Origin: Companilactobacillus ginsenosidimutans
Lineage (GTDB): Bacteria > Bacillota > Bacilli > Lactobacillales > Lactobacillaceae
NCBI RefSeq assembly: GCF_001050475.1
Contig: NZ_CP012034.1
Location: 496,001-560,000 of the forward strand
DNA: 64,000 bases
Reading direction: 5' to 3'
Below are positions 34,008-44,700 of this stretch, piece by piece (position 1 is the stretch's first letter; each line of letters begins with the position of its first letter). Made by a program: the position numbers and the translations under genes. Below the pieces are notes generated by a model that worked only from the letters and a program-made list of their open reading frames with translations, made no database searches and had not been told where the DNA came from.

Positions 34008-34630
34008 TAGTATCCCAACTTCTTTCGACGTTCTTGTAATTGCTCTGGAGTTTTAATATTACTTTTTTCCCAACTAATTAAAATTCTGTCCATATATTTT
34101 AGTGAATACGCCTGATTTAATACAGCTTCTCGTAAAGCTAAATCGATTAGTTTGATTCCATAATGATCATCATCGATCCATTGATGAACTTGTTCTTGCT
34201 CAATAGGTGAAATTGGTCGGCCAAATTCAACTTCAATTTTTTTAAATAATTGCTCAGTATCCGACATTAATTTTTTTTCTGCGTTTGAATCGTTTTCTTG
34301 AATAAATAACGCATTCAAACGATTGAAAATGGGCGTCAGTGAGTAAATATCACGTTGTTGGTGATTTTCTACAATCGTTTTTAATTCGATAATACCTAAT
34401 TTAATCAAAGTTTGAATACCATTAAAAATATCATTCTCTTCAAATCCAGTATTATTGGCAATATTAACGACAGGCGGGAATTGGTTTCCTTGTTGAGCAA
34501 ACATTTGTAAATTCAAATAAATGACTAAATCCTTTTCAGTCATCCCTAGTTTACGATAATTTTGAACTATCAAGTTGCTTATATTGGTACTACCACTATT
34601 TAAAAAGCGGTTAAAAAATTTATCTTCCAT
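34007..34630 (-). CDS. dnaD: DnaD-domain replication initiation protein
   Basis: 207 residues of the DnaD family, which remodels DNA and helps load the DnaC helicase at oriC and during restart in low-GC Gram-positives. The N-terminal winged-helix part (about 1-100, with LGMTEKDLVIYLNL) and the C-terminal DnaB_2/DnaD domain (about 125-200, ending near YMDRILISWEKSNIKTPEQ) are both visible. The gene precedes nth, as in B. subtilis (dnaD-nth), with TAATG overlap. Confidence 0.92.
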   Translation of the reverse strand: MEDKFFNRFLNSGSTNISNLIVQNYRKLGMTEKDLVIYLNLQMFAQQGNQFPPVVNIANNTGFEENDIFNGIQTLIKLGIIELKTIVENHQQRDIYSLTPIFNRLNALFIQENDSNAEKKLMSDTEQLFKKIEVEFGRPISPIEQEQVHQWIDDDHYGIKLIDLALREAVLNQAYSLKYMDRILISWEKSNIKTPEQLQERRKKLGY

Positions 34631-34674
34631 TCGATATCTCCAAATAAAAAAGGTAAAGGCATTACTGCCAATAC

Positions 34675-35154
34675 CTAAATGTTATTTAATACTTCAATAC
34701 TTTTGCCAGTCTTGAAATCAATCAAGTTATACCCTATCGTGCCATTTTTGTTTTTAAATGCGACTTCCCAGGTGGGTTGTTTTTTGTAAACACCGAGATT
34801 GATATGCAATATTTTGGTTGGATTATAACGTTCCGCCACACCATTTAACACAGATTCTCTAAGTGGTGCATTGCCCTTGTTAATAGTTTGCGTTTTACCA
34901 GATTTTGCATTGATAATAATGTATCGATACTGTCTGTTCTTTGTTAAACCACCAACTGAATAATATCTATCGGCTCTTGTATAGTCACCAAAATAATCAG
35001 GATCAACGATTCCGGCATTATCCTTTGCAATACTATTTGACTGTGATTTTGCACTCGAGTACGGCGCAAAAGAGAGGTTAATGTAAGTCAATGCAGAAAC
35101 AATGACTAATGTAACCAATGAAATCGCTAGTAAAATTTTTGTACTTCTATTCAT
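34675..35154 (-). CDS. YpmB/TseB-like membrane-anchored PepSY protein
   Basis: 159 residues: an N-terminal membrane helix (about 5-25) and an extracytoplasmic part that resembles PepSY/YpmB domains. In B. subtilis the YpmB homologue (TseB) lies between dinG and dnaD and affects cell-wall elongation through PBP2A; the same gene order here supports the call. The ATG at 35154 has an AAAGGA box 6 nt upstream, better than the start at 35181. Confidence 0.75.
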   Translation of the reverse strand: MNRSTKILLAISLVTLVIVSALTYINLSFAPYSSAKSQSNSIAKDNAGIVDPDYFGDYTRADRYYSVGGLTKNRQYRYIIINAKSGKTQTINKGNAPLRESVLNGVAERYNPTKILHINLGVYKKQPTWEVAFKNKNGTIGYNLIDFKTGKSIEVLNNI

Positions 35155-35202
35155 AAATTTGTCCTTTAGGTTAGTCAACAAACATAGTATAGCAACTTTT
35201 GT

Positions 35203-38007
35203 TTATTTCAAAAACTTATTTATATCCTTTTTAATATACTTCATATTGTCTTGAATAACTGGCAATCCGTCTGGCAATGAATCTAAAATCTTTTTCCCAT
35301 AACTTTTTGTCAAAATTCGATTGTCGAGTAACAAGATCACACCACGGTCACCTGTTGTTCTGACTAATCGACCAAGACCTTGCCTCAATTGTAAAATAGC
35401 CCGAGGTAAGGTATCTGCTTGAAAAATATTGAAACCATTTTTTGCCATAACCTCTTGTCTGACTTTGACGTCAAGCATCTCAGGCGATTCAAATGGGATT
35501 CTAGTTACAATCAAAATCTCCAACATCTTATTAGGAAAGTCGACACCTTCCCAGAATGAATTTGCACCAAGTAAAACGGAGCGATTTCCGATTGCAAATC
35601 GTTTTTTGATCTTTTCGTTTGTTCCAGTAATTCCTTGGGCTAATATCTCCCATTTTTCTTTGACATCTGTCTCCATCAACAATTTGTATACTGCCTCAAG
35701 AGTAGTCAACGAATTAAATAATATCATTGTTTGATAGTCCATGTCGTCCAAAATTTGAACAATGTGTTTTGTAACCATCGCATAATATTGATCATTATTC
35801 AACTTGGTAATATCGGGTACATCTTCAGGGACATAAATCTTGCTATTGTGAATCATGTCATTGGAATCTGGCAATATTAACATTTCGTTTATTTGTTCGC
35901 TATCAAGTTGCATATCAAGAATAAAATGAGAAAAATCTTTTTGAACAGTAATTGCAGCTCCAATGGCAAATATTTGACTAAATTCATCCGTCGTATCTTT
36001 AACTAATTCACGAATATCATATTGACGCCAACTCAATTTCATTGTATTTGGCTCATAATAATCGCGCATATCGATTTGAATACCAAAATCAGAATCTTTT
36101 TTCTGAATAACTTGTAGCAGTTCATCCATGGCAGATAGCACATTTCTAATCTTGGCATTTTCGATAATCAGACTAGAAATAATTTTTGAGAGTTCAACTG
36201 AAATAAAATTTTTTTGAAAGTTATATTGATCAAATAAAACATCGATTCGATTGACGACCATTGAAAGTTCAACAATCAAATCTGATAATAAATCAACTAA
36301 ATCAGTATTGTCTTTTTTGAAATCTGACTGATTAAGTAGCAAATTAACTAACCCATTACGATCCTTTAAGCTAACAAAGTCTTGAACATCATTTTCAAAA
36401 ATGTTGAATTCAAGTCGTTCCATTAATTCATCGATGGCTTGAAAATGCGTTTCCATATCCTGCAAGTCTTGATAATTCCAAAGTTGTGTTGTTACTTCTG
36501 TGAACGCATATCGCAGAGTGACACGATTTTGATATAAGATATCGCTCAATTTTTTAACATATTCATTCAATCTGAAAAAGTCGATTGTTGGTGATGCGAC
36601 ATCTCTCAAATTATCGGCAAGATGATTGGCTTCATCGACGACTAAATAAGAATTTTCACCCCAAATGGGACTGTCTAAGTTACGAGCTAAATAAGCCTGG
36701 TTTGAGACCAAGATTAATGACTCGTGATACTTATTGGTTTGATATTTCCAAAAATCATCATCAGCAAATAAACTACTGTCCTTATCCTCACCACGATGGC
36801 GAATAATTGTAAACAATGGATTATTGTAATTAGTTAGATGAAGCTCATTCAAGTCGCCAGTCGTCGTAATTGTCAACCAGACGATTATTTTCATCTTCAA
36901 GAGTGCCGTGTGACGGTGTCCCTGATAATTCTCGATTGACTCATAGAATCTATCAATATCGATGAAATTATAACTACTCTTGACCACCTCAGCATGATAG
37001 TTATTCTGAGAAACTTGATTTAATAAAGGAATCGATTGATCAACTATTTGTTGTTGCAAAACTTTAGTAGTCGTAGCAATTACCAGTTTTTGCTGAGAAT
37101 TGACCAAATATGAAAGAGGCAATAAATATCCTAGAGTTTTTCCCGAACCAGTTGGGGCTTCAATCAAATTCCACTTCTTATTTTTCTTACGATTGTTAGC
37201 TGTAGTAAAGATATGATCCATCAAATCTGCTTGGTTGCGGCGAAATTCTAGTTTGTTTTTCAATAAATCTTTTTTCTTCTTGTCAGTAGTCGGAAACGTA
37301 GTAGTTTTATCAATTTGCTCACTAATATGAAAGTTTTTCTTGCGTAATACTAGACCATTCTTTTCATACAAATAGTCCGGCAAAACCTTGTTTGAATTTT
37401 GTCGTTCGTTATATATGTTTTTAAAAGCAATATTTGATTCACGAATTGTTTCTGTACCTAAATTGACCAAACTTTTTAAAGTAGTGATAGGTAAATCCCT
37501 TACTTGACTTTCGATGACTAGGAATAGTTTAGCGGTTACCAAAGCATCGCTATCGGCTGAATGAGGATTATCATGCTCAATACTTAAATAGCTAGTTAGA
37601 TCCTGAAGCTTATAACTACTTACAGTTGGAAACATTATTTGTGACAACTCAACCGTATCAATGGCTTTGACGTTAAGCTCGTTAAGACCAACACGGTTAA
37701 GTTCTCGATTTAAGAAAGGTAAATCAAAGTTGACGTTGTGGGCAATAAATACCCTATTTTTCAAAAGTTTAAAAATATCTGGTGCGACTTGTTTGAATGT
37801 TGGAGAGTCCTTAACATCCTTATCACTTAAACCAGTAAGGGCTGTAATTCTGCTGGGAATTGGAACCTCAGGATTAACTTTTTGGTTGAAGACTTTAGTA
37901 ATCTCCCCATTTTCAATTAAAGCACAGCCGAATTGAATAATACGTCCGTTGTCATGCCAATTGGCATTGGTTGTCTCAAGATCAACAACAGCGTAAGAGT
38001 TTTTCAA
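35203..38007 (-). CDS. dinG: DinG-family helicase/exonuclease
   Basis: 934 residues. An N-terminal DEDDh 3'-5' exonuclease domain (about 1-165; VVDLETT, HNVNFDLPFL) is fused to an XPD-like superfamily 2 helicase with APTGSGKT (about 286-293) and VVDEANHL in place of a DEAH box. No cysteines lie between these motifs, so there is no Fe-S cluster as in E. coli DinG; Gram-positive DinG proteins are known to differ in this way and some act as nucleases. The start is TTG, with a GGTGA box 7 nt upstream. It is 13 nt after addA. Confidence 0.93.
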   Translation of the reverse strand: MKNSYAVVDLETTNANWHDNGRIIQFGCALIENGEITKVFNQKVNPEVPIPSRITALTGLSDKDVKDSPTFKQVAPDIFKLLKNRVFIAHNVNFDLPFLNRELNRVGLNELNVKAIDTVELSQIMFPTVSSYKLQDLTSYLSIEHDNPHSADSDALVTAKLFLVIESQVRDLPITTLKSLVNLGTETIRESNIAFKNIYNERQNSNKVLPDYLYEKNGLVLRKKNFHISEQIDKTTTFPTTDKKKKDLLKNKLEFRRNQADLMDHIFTTANNRKKNKKWNLIEAPTGSGKTLGYLLPLSYLVNSQQKLVIATTTKVLQQQIVDQSIPLLNQVSQNNYHAEVVKSSYNFIDIDRFYESIENYQGHRHTALLKMKIIVWLTITTTGDLNELHLTNYNNPLFTIIRHRGEDKDSSLFADDDFWKYQTNKYHESLILVSNQAYLARNLDSPIWGENSYLVVDEANHLADNLRDVASPTIDFFRLNEYVKKLSDILYQNRVTLRYAFTEVTTQLWNYQDLQDMETHFQAIDELMERLEFNIFENDVQDFVSLKDRNGLVNLLLNQSDFKKDNTDLVDLLSDLIVELSMVVNRIDVLFDQYNFQKNFISVELSKIISSLIIENAKIRNVLSAMDELLQVIQKKDSDFGIQIDMRDYYEPNTMKLSWRQYDIRELVKDTTDEFSQIFAIGAAITVQKDFSHFILDMQLDSEQINEMLILPDSNDMIHNSKIYVPEDVPDITKLNNDQYYAMVTKHIVQILDDMDYQTMILFNSLTTLEAVYKLLMETDVKEKWEILAQGITGTNEKIKKRFAIGNRSVLLGANSFWEGVDFPNKMLEILIVTRIPFESPEMLDVKVRQEVMAKNGFNIFQADTLPRAILQLRQGLGRLVRTTGDRGVILLLDNRILTKSYGKKILDSLPDGLPVIQDNMKYIKKDINKFLK

Positions 38008-38020
38008 TGTTAAATCACCA

Positions 38021-41000
38021 CTAATCTTTTTTCTTTAATTCCTTCATTTGATTGATTTTTAAGAAATAAAGATATTTTCCGACATTTGGTTGGTTCTTAA
38101 TTACGGAAATAGCTTTAGCATATAAGTTTAATTGACCTGAATAATTCTCAATTTTTTCTTCGATGTTGTCAGAATTGACGTTATCAGTTTTATAATCAAA
38201 AATTATTATTTTGTCAGCTAATTCAATCACTCCGTCAATAATACCATGAACCAGTATTTTATCGTCAGTAGACTGAATATCTTTTGAAGAATTAAACAAA
38301 TTATCAGCGTTCATTAACACGGAAAATGGATATTCCCTTGATACTGAATCTTTATTTTCAATAATCTTGTGTCCCAAATCACTTTCATAAAACTTAACTA
38401 GACTATTAATATCAATTTTTTTAGCTACTTCAGAATCGACCACATTGTCTTTTACCAGTTTTTCAATTAAATTCTTGAAATCCGAATCTTGTGGCTGCTT
38501 GTCTATAGATATTTTTTGTAATACCAAATGCGTAGCACTACCAACATCTGTAGCATTAACTTTTTTATTTTGGGCCAAGAAACGAGGCTTTCCAAATGTT
38601 TGAGCAGTATATTTACCAGACGGGTTCAGAACATCCGCACGAGCCATCTCATTGTCATCCGGATCTGAGAATAATCCCTTTATCTCTGAAACTGATTGGT
38701 ATGCTGTTGTTTTGGTTAAATCTTCAAAGCCGTATTTAAAGTCAAGAATATTATTAACAGATTTTTTGAAGATATCACTTGCAGGAATACTTTCGCCTTG
38801 ATTGGTGGAAACTCCTCTAGTTTCTGGGGTAAATGAGGATTGATTGACAATATTTAAATTAAACTGACTGGTTTCATTAGAGAAGTGTTTTAATTCTATG
38901 TCATTTTTTGTGTCATTTTCAGGAATAATACTCATTCCGATTAAATTCTGATAACTTTTGGCAGCTAATCTAGCGCCTTCTGTTATTACACCCTTTTGAT
39001 TTTTATGAACATGTTCCCAATTACTCAGCATCTTTTCAGGTTCCTTATTAAAACCAACTAAGATTAACTTTTGTTTTGCGCGCGTAAGTGCAACGTACAA
39101 TAGTCGCATTTCTTCTGAAACGCTTGAAACTTGTTTTCTATCACTAATTAGTGCTCGTTGCATTGTTCTTGCATTTGCTCGAGTAATTTGATCGAGTATC
39201 GTTATACCAATACCTGATTTTACGTCATAAAGGGTTTCGGCCGTGTAATCTTTTTTATTGAATTCATCATCAGTATTCACAAGAAATACAATTGGAAATT
39301 CCAAACCTTTGCTGGCATGAATTGTCATAACTTTGACACTATCATCTGTGGTTTCAATGCTGTTTGGTTGTGATAAATCACGATCCATATCTTGCATGCG
39401 CTTAATAAAATCGATGAATTTATGAAGTCCCATAAAATTGTTTTTCTCGTAGGTGTTCGCACGCTGATAAAGTGCATGTAAATTTGCTGCACGCTGTTTA
39501 CCACCAGGCATACCAGCAACGTATTCCAAAATACCGGTATCTTGATAAATCTTCCAAATCAATTTTACTAAGCTGTTTTTATTTGAAAAGTCACGGTAGC
39601 CTTCAATTCGTTCCAAGAATGAAATTATCTTCTTGGAAATATCGTCTTTCGTACCTTCAGAAGCAACATATTGAAGCATGGCAGTGTAATAATCAGTAGA
39701 GTTACCGACAATTTTTATTTCTGCAAGCTCTTCCTCGTTCAAACCAACGATTGGTGAACGTAGTACTGCTACTAAGGGGATGTCTTGTCTAGGGTTATCA
39801 ATAATATTAAGCATTGCCATCATTATTTGTAGTTCAGTTGTCTGAAAATAATTTTGAGCATCCGTTACCATGACAGGAATTTCTGCCTTAGAAAAATATG
39901 AAATTAAATCTGTATTACTATTTTTGTTTCTCATTAAAATAGCAATATCGGAATATTTCAGAGATCTTGTTATACCCTTCTTGGCATCATAAATTTGAAA
40001 ATTTGAGTCGATTAGCTTTTGAATTTTTTCAGCCACGAAACCAATTTTATTAACCCGTTTATCAACATTTGCAGTTTCTAGTTGTGGTTTAGAGGTATCT
40101 TTATCAGCATCCTCTTCAGAATCGCCACTAAGAATGTACATTTCATTTCGAGAATCAATGTCTTCAGGAAAATTCGTTCCAGGAATTAATTGGACACTCT
40201 TGTCATAGTTTATATCGCCAATATTTTCATCAAAGATTCGCTCAAAAATTGAATTTACAAAATCATCAACACCAACGGATGAACGGAAATTCTTAGATAA
40301 TTGAATCAATTCATCCGGATTATCATCTTTCTGGAACTTTTGATATTTACCCGTAAAAATATATGGTGCGGCTTGTCTAAATCCGTAAATGGATTGCTTG
40401 ATATCACCAACCATAAAAATATGATTTTCGTCATTTGAAAGTAACTGAATAATATTCTCTTGCATGGCATTAACATCTTGATATTCATCAATCATAATTT
40501 CATGAAATCTATTTTGATAAAATTCCAACGCAATTTTTTTGCCATCGACTTCAGTCGATAAAATTTGGACAGCTTTGTGTTCCAAATCATTAAAATCAAG
40601 CGTGTGATTGTTTGTTTTGATTTTATTAAATTCTTTAATAAATGCATGTTGCACTTCAACGAGCTTTTCAATCACCTTTTTAGAACGCTTGATGGCATCT
40701 AAAGTTTGTTCTTCATCTTGAACGAAATAGCTGTTGTAAATATCCTCGATTTGTTTTTTCAAATCTGTTTTTTGCTTTTTGACTGTTTCAACAATACTAT
40801 TGTCATCTCCGGCAGATTCCTTATCGACTTTTGATAAGGGTTTAACACGATCATAACTGAAGTTTCCAATTGTCTCCCTAATTTGGTCAAAAGATTCATT
40901 AATACTGATTTCGTCGATAATTTCACCAATTGAAACAATTGCATTGTTCAAGACAGTGACATAGTTTTTACTCAAAGTATCGTTTTCAGCGATTTCCTTG

Positions 41001-41701
41001 AGACTCTCCATTTCATTTGCAATATTTTTAAAATCATTGATTACTTGAGGTTTCACAGATTCGACAAAGAACCTTGAATCTGTAATCGAAGCGCCAAAAT
41101 CATATGAGTCAACTAATCTATCGAGCCAACCATCCGTATCTTCATTAGTAATGGCAAAATCATACAGTCTAAAAATCGTGTCTTCTAGTCCGTCATCATT
41201 TTTGTCATTCGAAAAATTGTCCGTCAGGTTAAGAAAGTCTACGTCGGCTTTAGCATAATATTCTCCACGAACCGCATCAAAAGCTTGTTCTTTTAACATT
41301 GAAGTTTCAGTATCGTCACTTAATAGTCTGAAATTTGGATCAAGGTTTATCACGTAATAGTAGTTTTTAATAACGCTCAGACAAAAAGCGTGTAGTGTAG
41401 AAATATTAGCGACTGCAACTTTATAAATCTGTGACTGCATATGTTGTTTTTGGTCAGGATCCAGCTCGTCACTTGCTACTAATTCTTTAATCCTGGTGAC
41501 CAAGCGATCCTTCATTTCCTTTGCTGCTGCGTCAGTAAATGTAGCAACTAAAAGATTATCAACATTTTCGTTGTTCTTTAATAGCTCAATTATTCTTTCT
41601 ATCAGAATAGTAGTTTTACCAGATCCTGCAGCAGCAGAAACTAGTATGTCATGTCCATGATGAAAGATGGCTTTTTTTTGATTTTCTGTCCACTCAGGCA
41701 T
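38021..41701 (-). CDS. addA: ATP-dependent helicase/nuclease subunit A (AddA/RexA)
   Basis: 1226 residues. With AddB it processes double-strand breaks for RecA loading, as RecBCD does. UvrD-like helicase motifs are present: SAAAGSGKTT near the N-terminus, MIDEYQDVN, GDIKQSIYGFR, LRLLYVALTRA. The C-terminal RecB-like nuclease domain has IIFDYKTDN. Two ATGs are possible. The one at 41713 overlaps the GAGG box, while the one at 41701 (MPEWTENQKKAI) is correctly spaced and is preferred. Its start lies within the end of addB. Confidence 0.96.
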   Translation of the reverse strand: MPEWTENQKKAIFHHGHDILVSAAAGSGKTTILIERIIELLKNNENVDNLLVATFTDAAAKEMKDRLVTRIKELVASDELDPDQKQHMQSQIYKVAVANISTLHAFCLSVIKNYYYVINLDPNFRLLSDDTETSMLKEQAFDAVRGEYYAKADVDFLNLTDNFSNDKNDDGLEDTIFRLYDFAITNEDTDGWLDRLVDSYDFGASITDSRFFVESVKPQVINDFKNIANEMESLKEIAENDTLSKNYVTVLNNAIVSIGEIIDEISINESFDQIRETIGNFSYDRVKPLSKVDKESAGDDNSIVETVKKQKTDLKKQIEDIYNSYFVQDEEQTLDAIKRSKKVIEKLVEVQHAFIKEFNKIKTNNHTLDFNDLEHKAVQILSTEVDGKKIALEFYQNRFHEIMIDEYQDVNAMQENIIQLLSNDENHIFMVGDIKQSIYGFRQAAPYIFTGKYQKFQKDDNPDELIQLSKNFRSSVGVDDFVNSIFERIFDENIGDINYDKSVQLIPGTNFPEDIDSRNEMYILSGDSEEDADKDTSKPQLETANVDKRVNKIGFVAEKIQKLIDSNFQIYDAKKGITRSLKYSDIAILMRNKNSNTDLISYFSKAEIPVMVTDAQNYFQTTELQIMMAMLNIIDNPRQDIPLVAVLRSPIVGLNEEELAEIKIVGNSTDYYTAMLQYVASEGTKDDISKKIISFLERIEGYRDFSNKNSLVKLIWKIYQDTGILEYVAGMPGGKQRAANLHALYQRANTYEKNNFMGLHKFIDFIKRMQDMDRDLSQPNSIETTDDSVKVMTIHASKGLEFPIVFLVNTDDEFNKKDYTAETLYDVKSGIGITILDQITRANARTMQRALISDRKQVSSVSEEMRLLYVALTRAKQKLILVGFNKEPEKMLSNWEHVHKNQKGVITEGARLAAKSYQNLIGMSIIPENDTKNDIELKHFSNETSQFNLNIVNQSSFTPETRGVSTNQGESIPASDIFKKSVNNILDFKYGFEDLTKTTAYQSVSEIKGLFSDPDDNEMARADVLNPSGKYTAQTFGKPRFLAQNKKVNATDVGSATHLVLQKISIDKQPQDSDFKNLIEKLVKDNVVDSEVAKKIDINSLVKFYESDLGHKIIENKDSVSREYPFSVLMNADNLFNSSKDIQSTDDKILVHGIIDGVIELADKIIIFDYKTDNVNSDNIEEKIENYSGQLNLYAKAISVIKNQPNVGKYLYFLKINQMKELKKKD

Positions 41702-44700
41702 TTCTATTACCATCCTCTAAAATCAATTGAATTCGTTTCAAGACTTCTTTTTTAGCATTGCGACCATGATTTATGATTTCGTGATACTCATTTTCAGGTA
41801 GCATTGCATCAAATTGAAGTATTGATTTATAGTCACTAAATTGTAATCCTGTTCGATTATTGCTATCCCTAAATGGATTTATTTGAAGTTTTCCAGAATA
41901 AATTTTCTCACCAGCTTGTTTAATTAAATGCTGATTATAGTTTAAAATTCTGGCTAAATCTTCTTGGCTCAAAGCGCTCTTAGAATTGATTGATATTCCC
42001 TTTGATTTAGTTTGTCCTATTGGCAATATCAAAGAAGTCCTACCCATCAAACTATCAAGGTTTTCCAGTAACTCGTCATCATCAACTATTAATCCGTCAA
42101 GTTTAAATTTTTTAAGTAATTCTTGCTCAACGTTGATGCCCTTTTTGAGTTGAATCTTGGGATTAGAAATATGGGCATAAAAGGCACCAGCAATTTTCAC
42201 ATCGTTATTTGAAGAAAACATATTTTTATTGGAAACAAGGTTTTCCAAATATGTTGGCATTTGCATAGTTAGACCGGCTAAGAAGTTGTCGAAGTCAAAT
42301 GATCTTGCACTCGATTTATAATCGATAACAGCTAAATAGTCTGTATTATCAATCGACATTTCATCGATACGATCAATCTTTCCACGAACATTAATCGTGT
42401 GATTTCCAGCAATTTGATAAGAAAGTCCGGGCAAGTCTTGTTTGGTATTATTCATTTTCCCAAAGGCAACTTCTGTCGCTCTGGGTACAAATTTATTACG
42501 CGAGAGTTGTTGTTTAATAGCCTTCACTAATTGTAAAAGAGTTTGTTCAGCTTTCTTCGAAATAAAGCCCATCCGATCCGAAGATAAAAAGATTTTATTC
42601 TCAGGAAGTTTTATTTGTTGCTGGAAAATATCATGAACGAAGTCAGTCAACTGCTGATCATTTAAATTGCGAATATCAACACCTTGATTATTCAACATTT
42701 TGACTAAGCCATCTAACACTGCATGATAAAGTGATCCCGTTTGTGCAGGTGTGACTTCAAATACCTTTCGTGGCTGTAACTTCAAGCCGTACTTTAAGAA
42801 ATACTCGTATTCGTTTTGATAAAAAGTTTCCAATCTTGAAATAGAAACGTTGATATTATCACCGTATAATTTTTCAACGGTCTCAGGTTTTAAATCCATC
42901 GGAATATTTTTATATTCCAAAGAGTTTAAAACTTTTGTAGCTTGTTCATTATCGTCGGTTAGTAATTTTGATCTGATGTACTTCCACTGATTTGAAAGTT
43001 TATCTTTGTTATCAAGGGCAGCACGAGACACTCGAATAATGTAATTCAAACTTGATTCGGGTGAACCAATATAACGAAGAACCTCATTTTCCCTATTTTC
43101 ATTTGGTGTTGGATTCAGGAGAATATCTTGTTCTTCAATATCAAAATTATTTTCTATTCGACTAACATAACTGGAAATTTCTTGTTGTTTATTGTCTTCA
43201 GTGTAATTTGGATAAGTGAAAATCAAGCGCTGTGATGGGGTCGTGAACGTCAGGTCATGCAAGTATGGTTCAGAATTATTCATCACTTCGTCTGAGGCGT
43301 TCAAATATTTTCCGCTTTCCAAATTATCAGAAATTAACTCACGTTCGTTGTCAGCAATAATACTAGTAGAAACTGATGTACCAGGCATGTTATTAACCGT
43401 AGCACCCAAAATCAAAGTGATTTTTCTGTTATTTGGTTGAACCATTCCAATTTCAGAAATATTAACTGCATCAAGGGTTGATGGAATTTGAGAATATTCT
43501 GCACTCTCAAATGCAGAATCCAAAATTTCGATAAAATCTTGACTATTAAATATCTCATTACCAAATACACTCACATATTCATCAAGAATCGTATTAAATT
43601 TATCAACCACCTGTTGAGGTTGATCAGCACTTGTTAAATCATTTTGTTCAACAGCACGTACTTGCCACTTTGATAGAACATTGAATACTCCCCTAGAGTC
43701 CATAAAATTATACAAAAAGCTGGCAGCATCAATTGCCTTTTGATCATTTTTAAAATATTCATCCAAAGTTAAATAGATATCTTTGATGTAGTTTTTCATC
43801 TCGTTTATCAGTTGATAATTATTTATGATAGTACTGTCGGTTTCCGGATCAAGTGCAGCATCACTTTCGAAGTCGTTCCCTAGCCATCGTTTGCGTGTTA
43901 CTCCGTTTGCCAGTACATAGTTTTCCAATAAATCCACTGCAGAACGGAATTCTGAAATATCTCTGTCTTGATATTTTTCTGGTATCAACAATTCTGTCCT
44001 GAGCAAGGCAATTGCATCTTCACTTCTCAATCCATGATTTCGAAGATCAAAAAGAAGATCAACCAACTTTTTAAACGGATGGTCAGACATCTTCCGTTGT
44101 AGATCAACAAAATATGGAATTTCATTTTCGTCCATAAATGCTTCGATGAAGGAACTATATTGATTTAAATCTCGAGCAAGAATAAGAAAATCTTTATAAC
44201 GATAACCTTGATTGGCAACCAATTGGCGAATATAGGTGCTTACAGCTGATACTTCTGCTTGTTTGTTGGTACTCTTCCAAATTTGAACTGAATTTCTTGA
44301 ATTCAATTTACTTGGTTGAATTGCATCATTTCCACTTGACTGAATCCAATAATTTTCTAGGACAGCAATATCGTCAGAAACACGTGGTCTATCTGCTAAT
44401 ATGCTGTGAAATGAAATTTGATTATCGTGAGCAATATTTGATAACTGCGTGAATGTTCCTGCTGGTCTTGCGTAAAAATCTGTTTTTTCCAGCGGTTTAG
44501 TTAGTGGTTTATCGAGTGATAAGGAAATATTTATCCCACCACAATTCAATAGAATAGATTGAACGACATTTAATTCTGCAGCGGTAAAAGTTGAAAATCC
44601 TTCAATGTAGAAATAATAGTGTGAAGTGTTGATTTTTTGATCAAAAAATTCTGCCAAGGCATCTAGCTTAAAACTGTTTGTAGCAAATTTAGAAATTTCC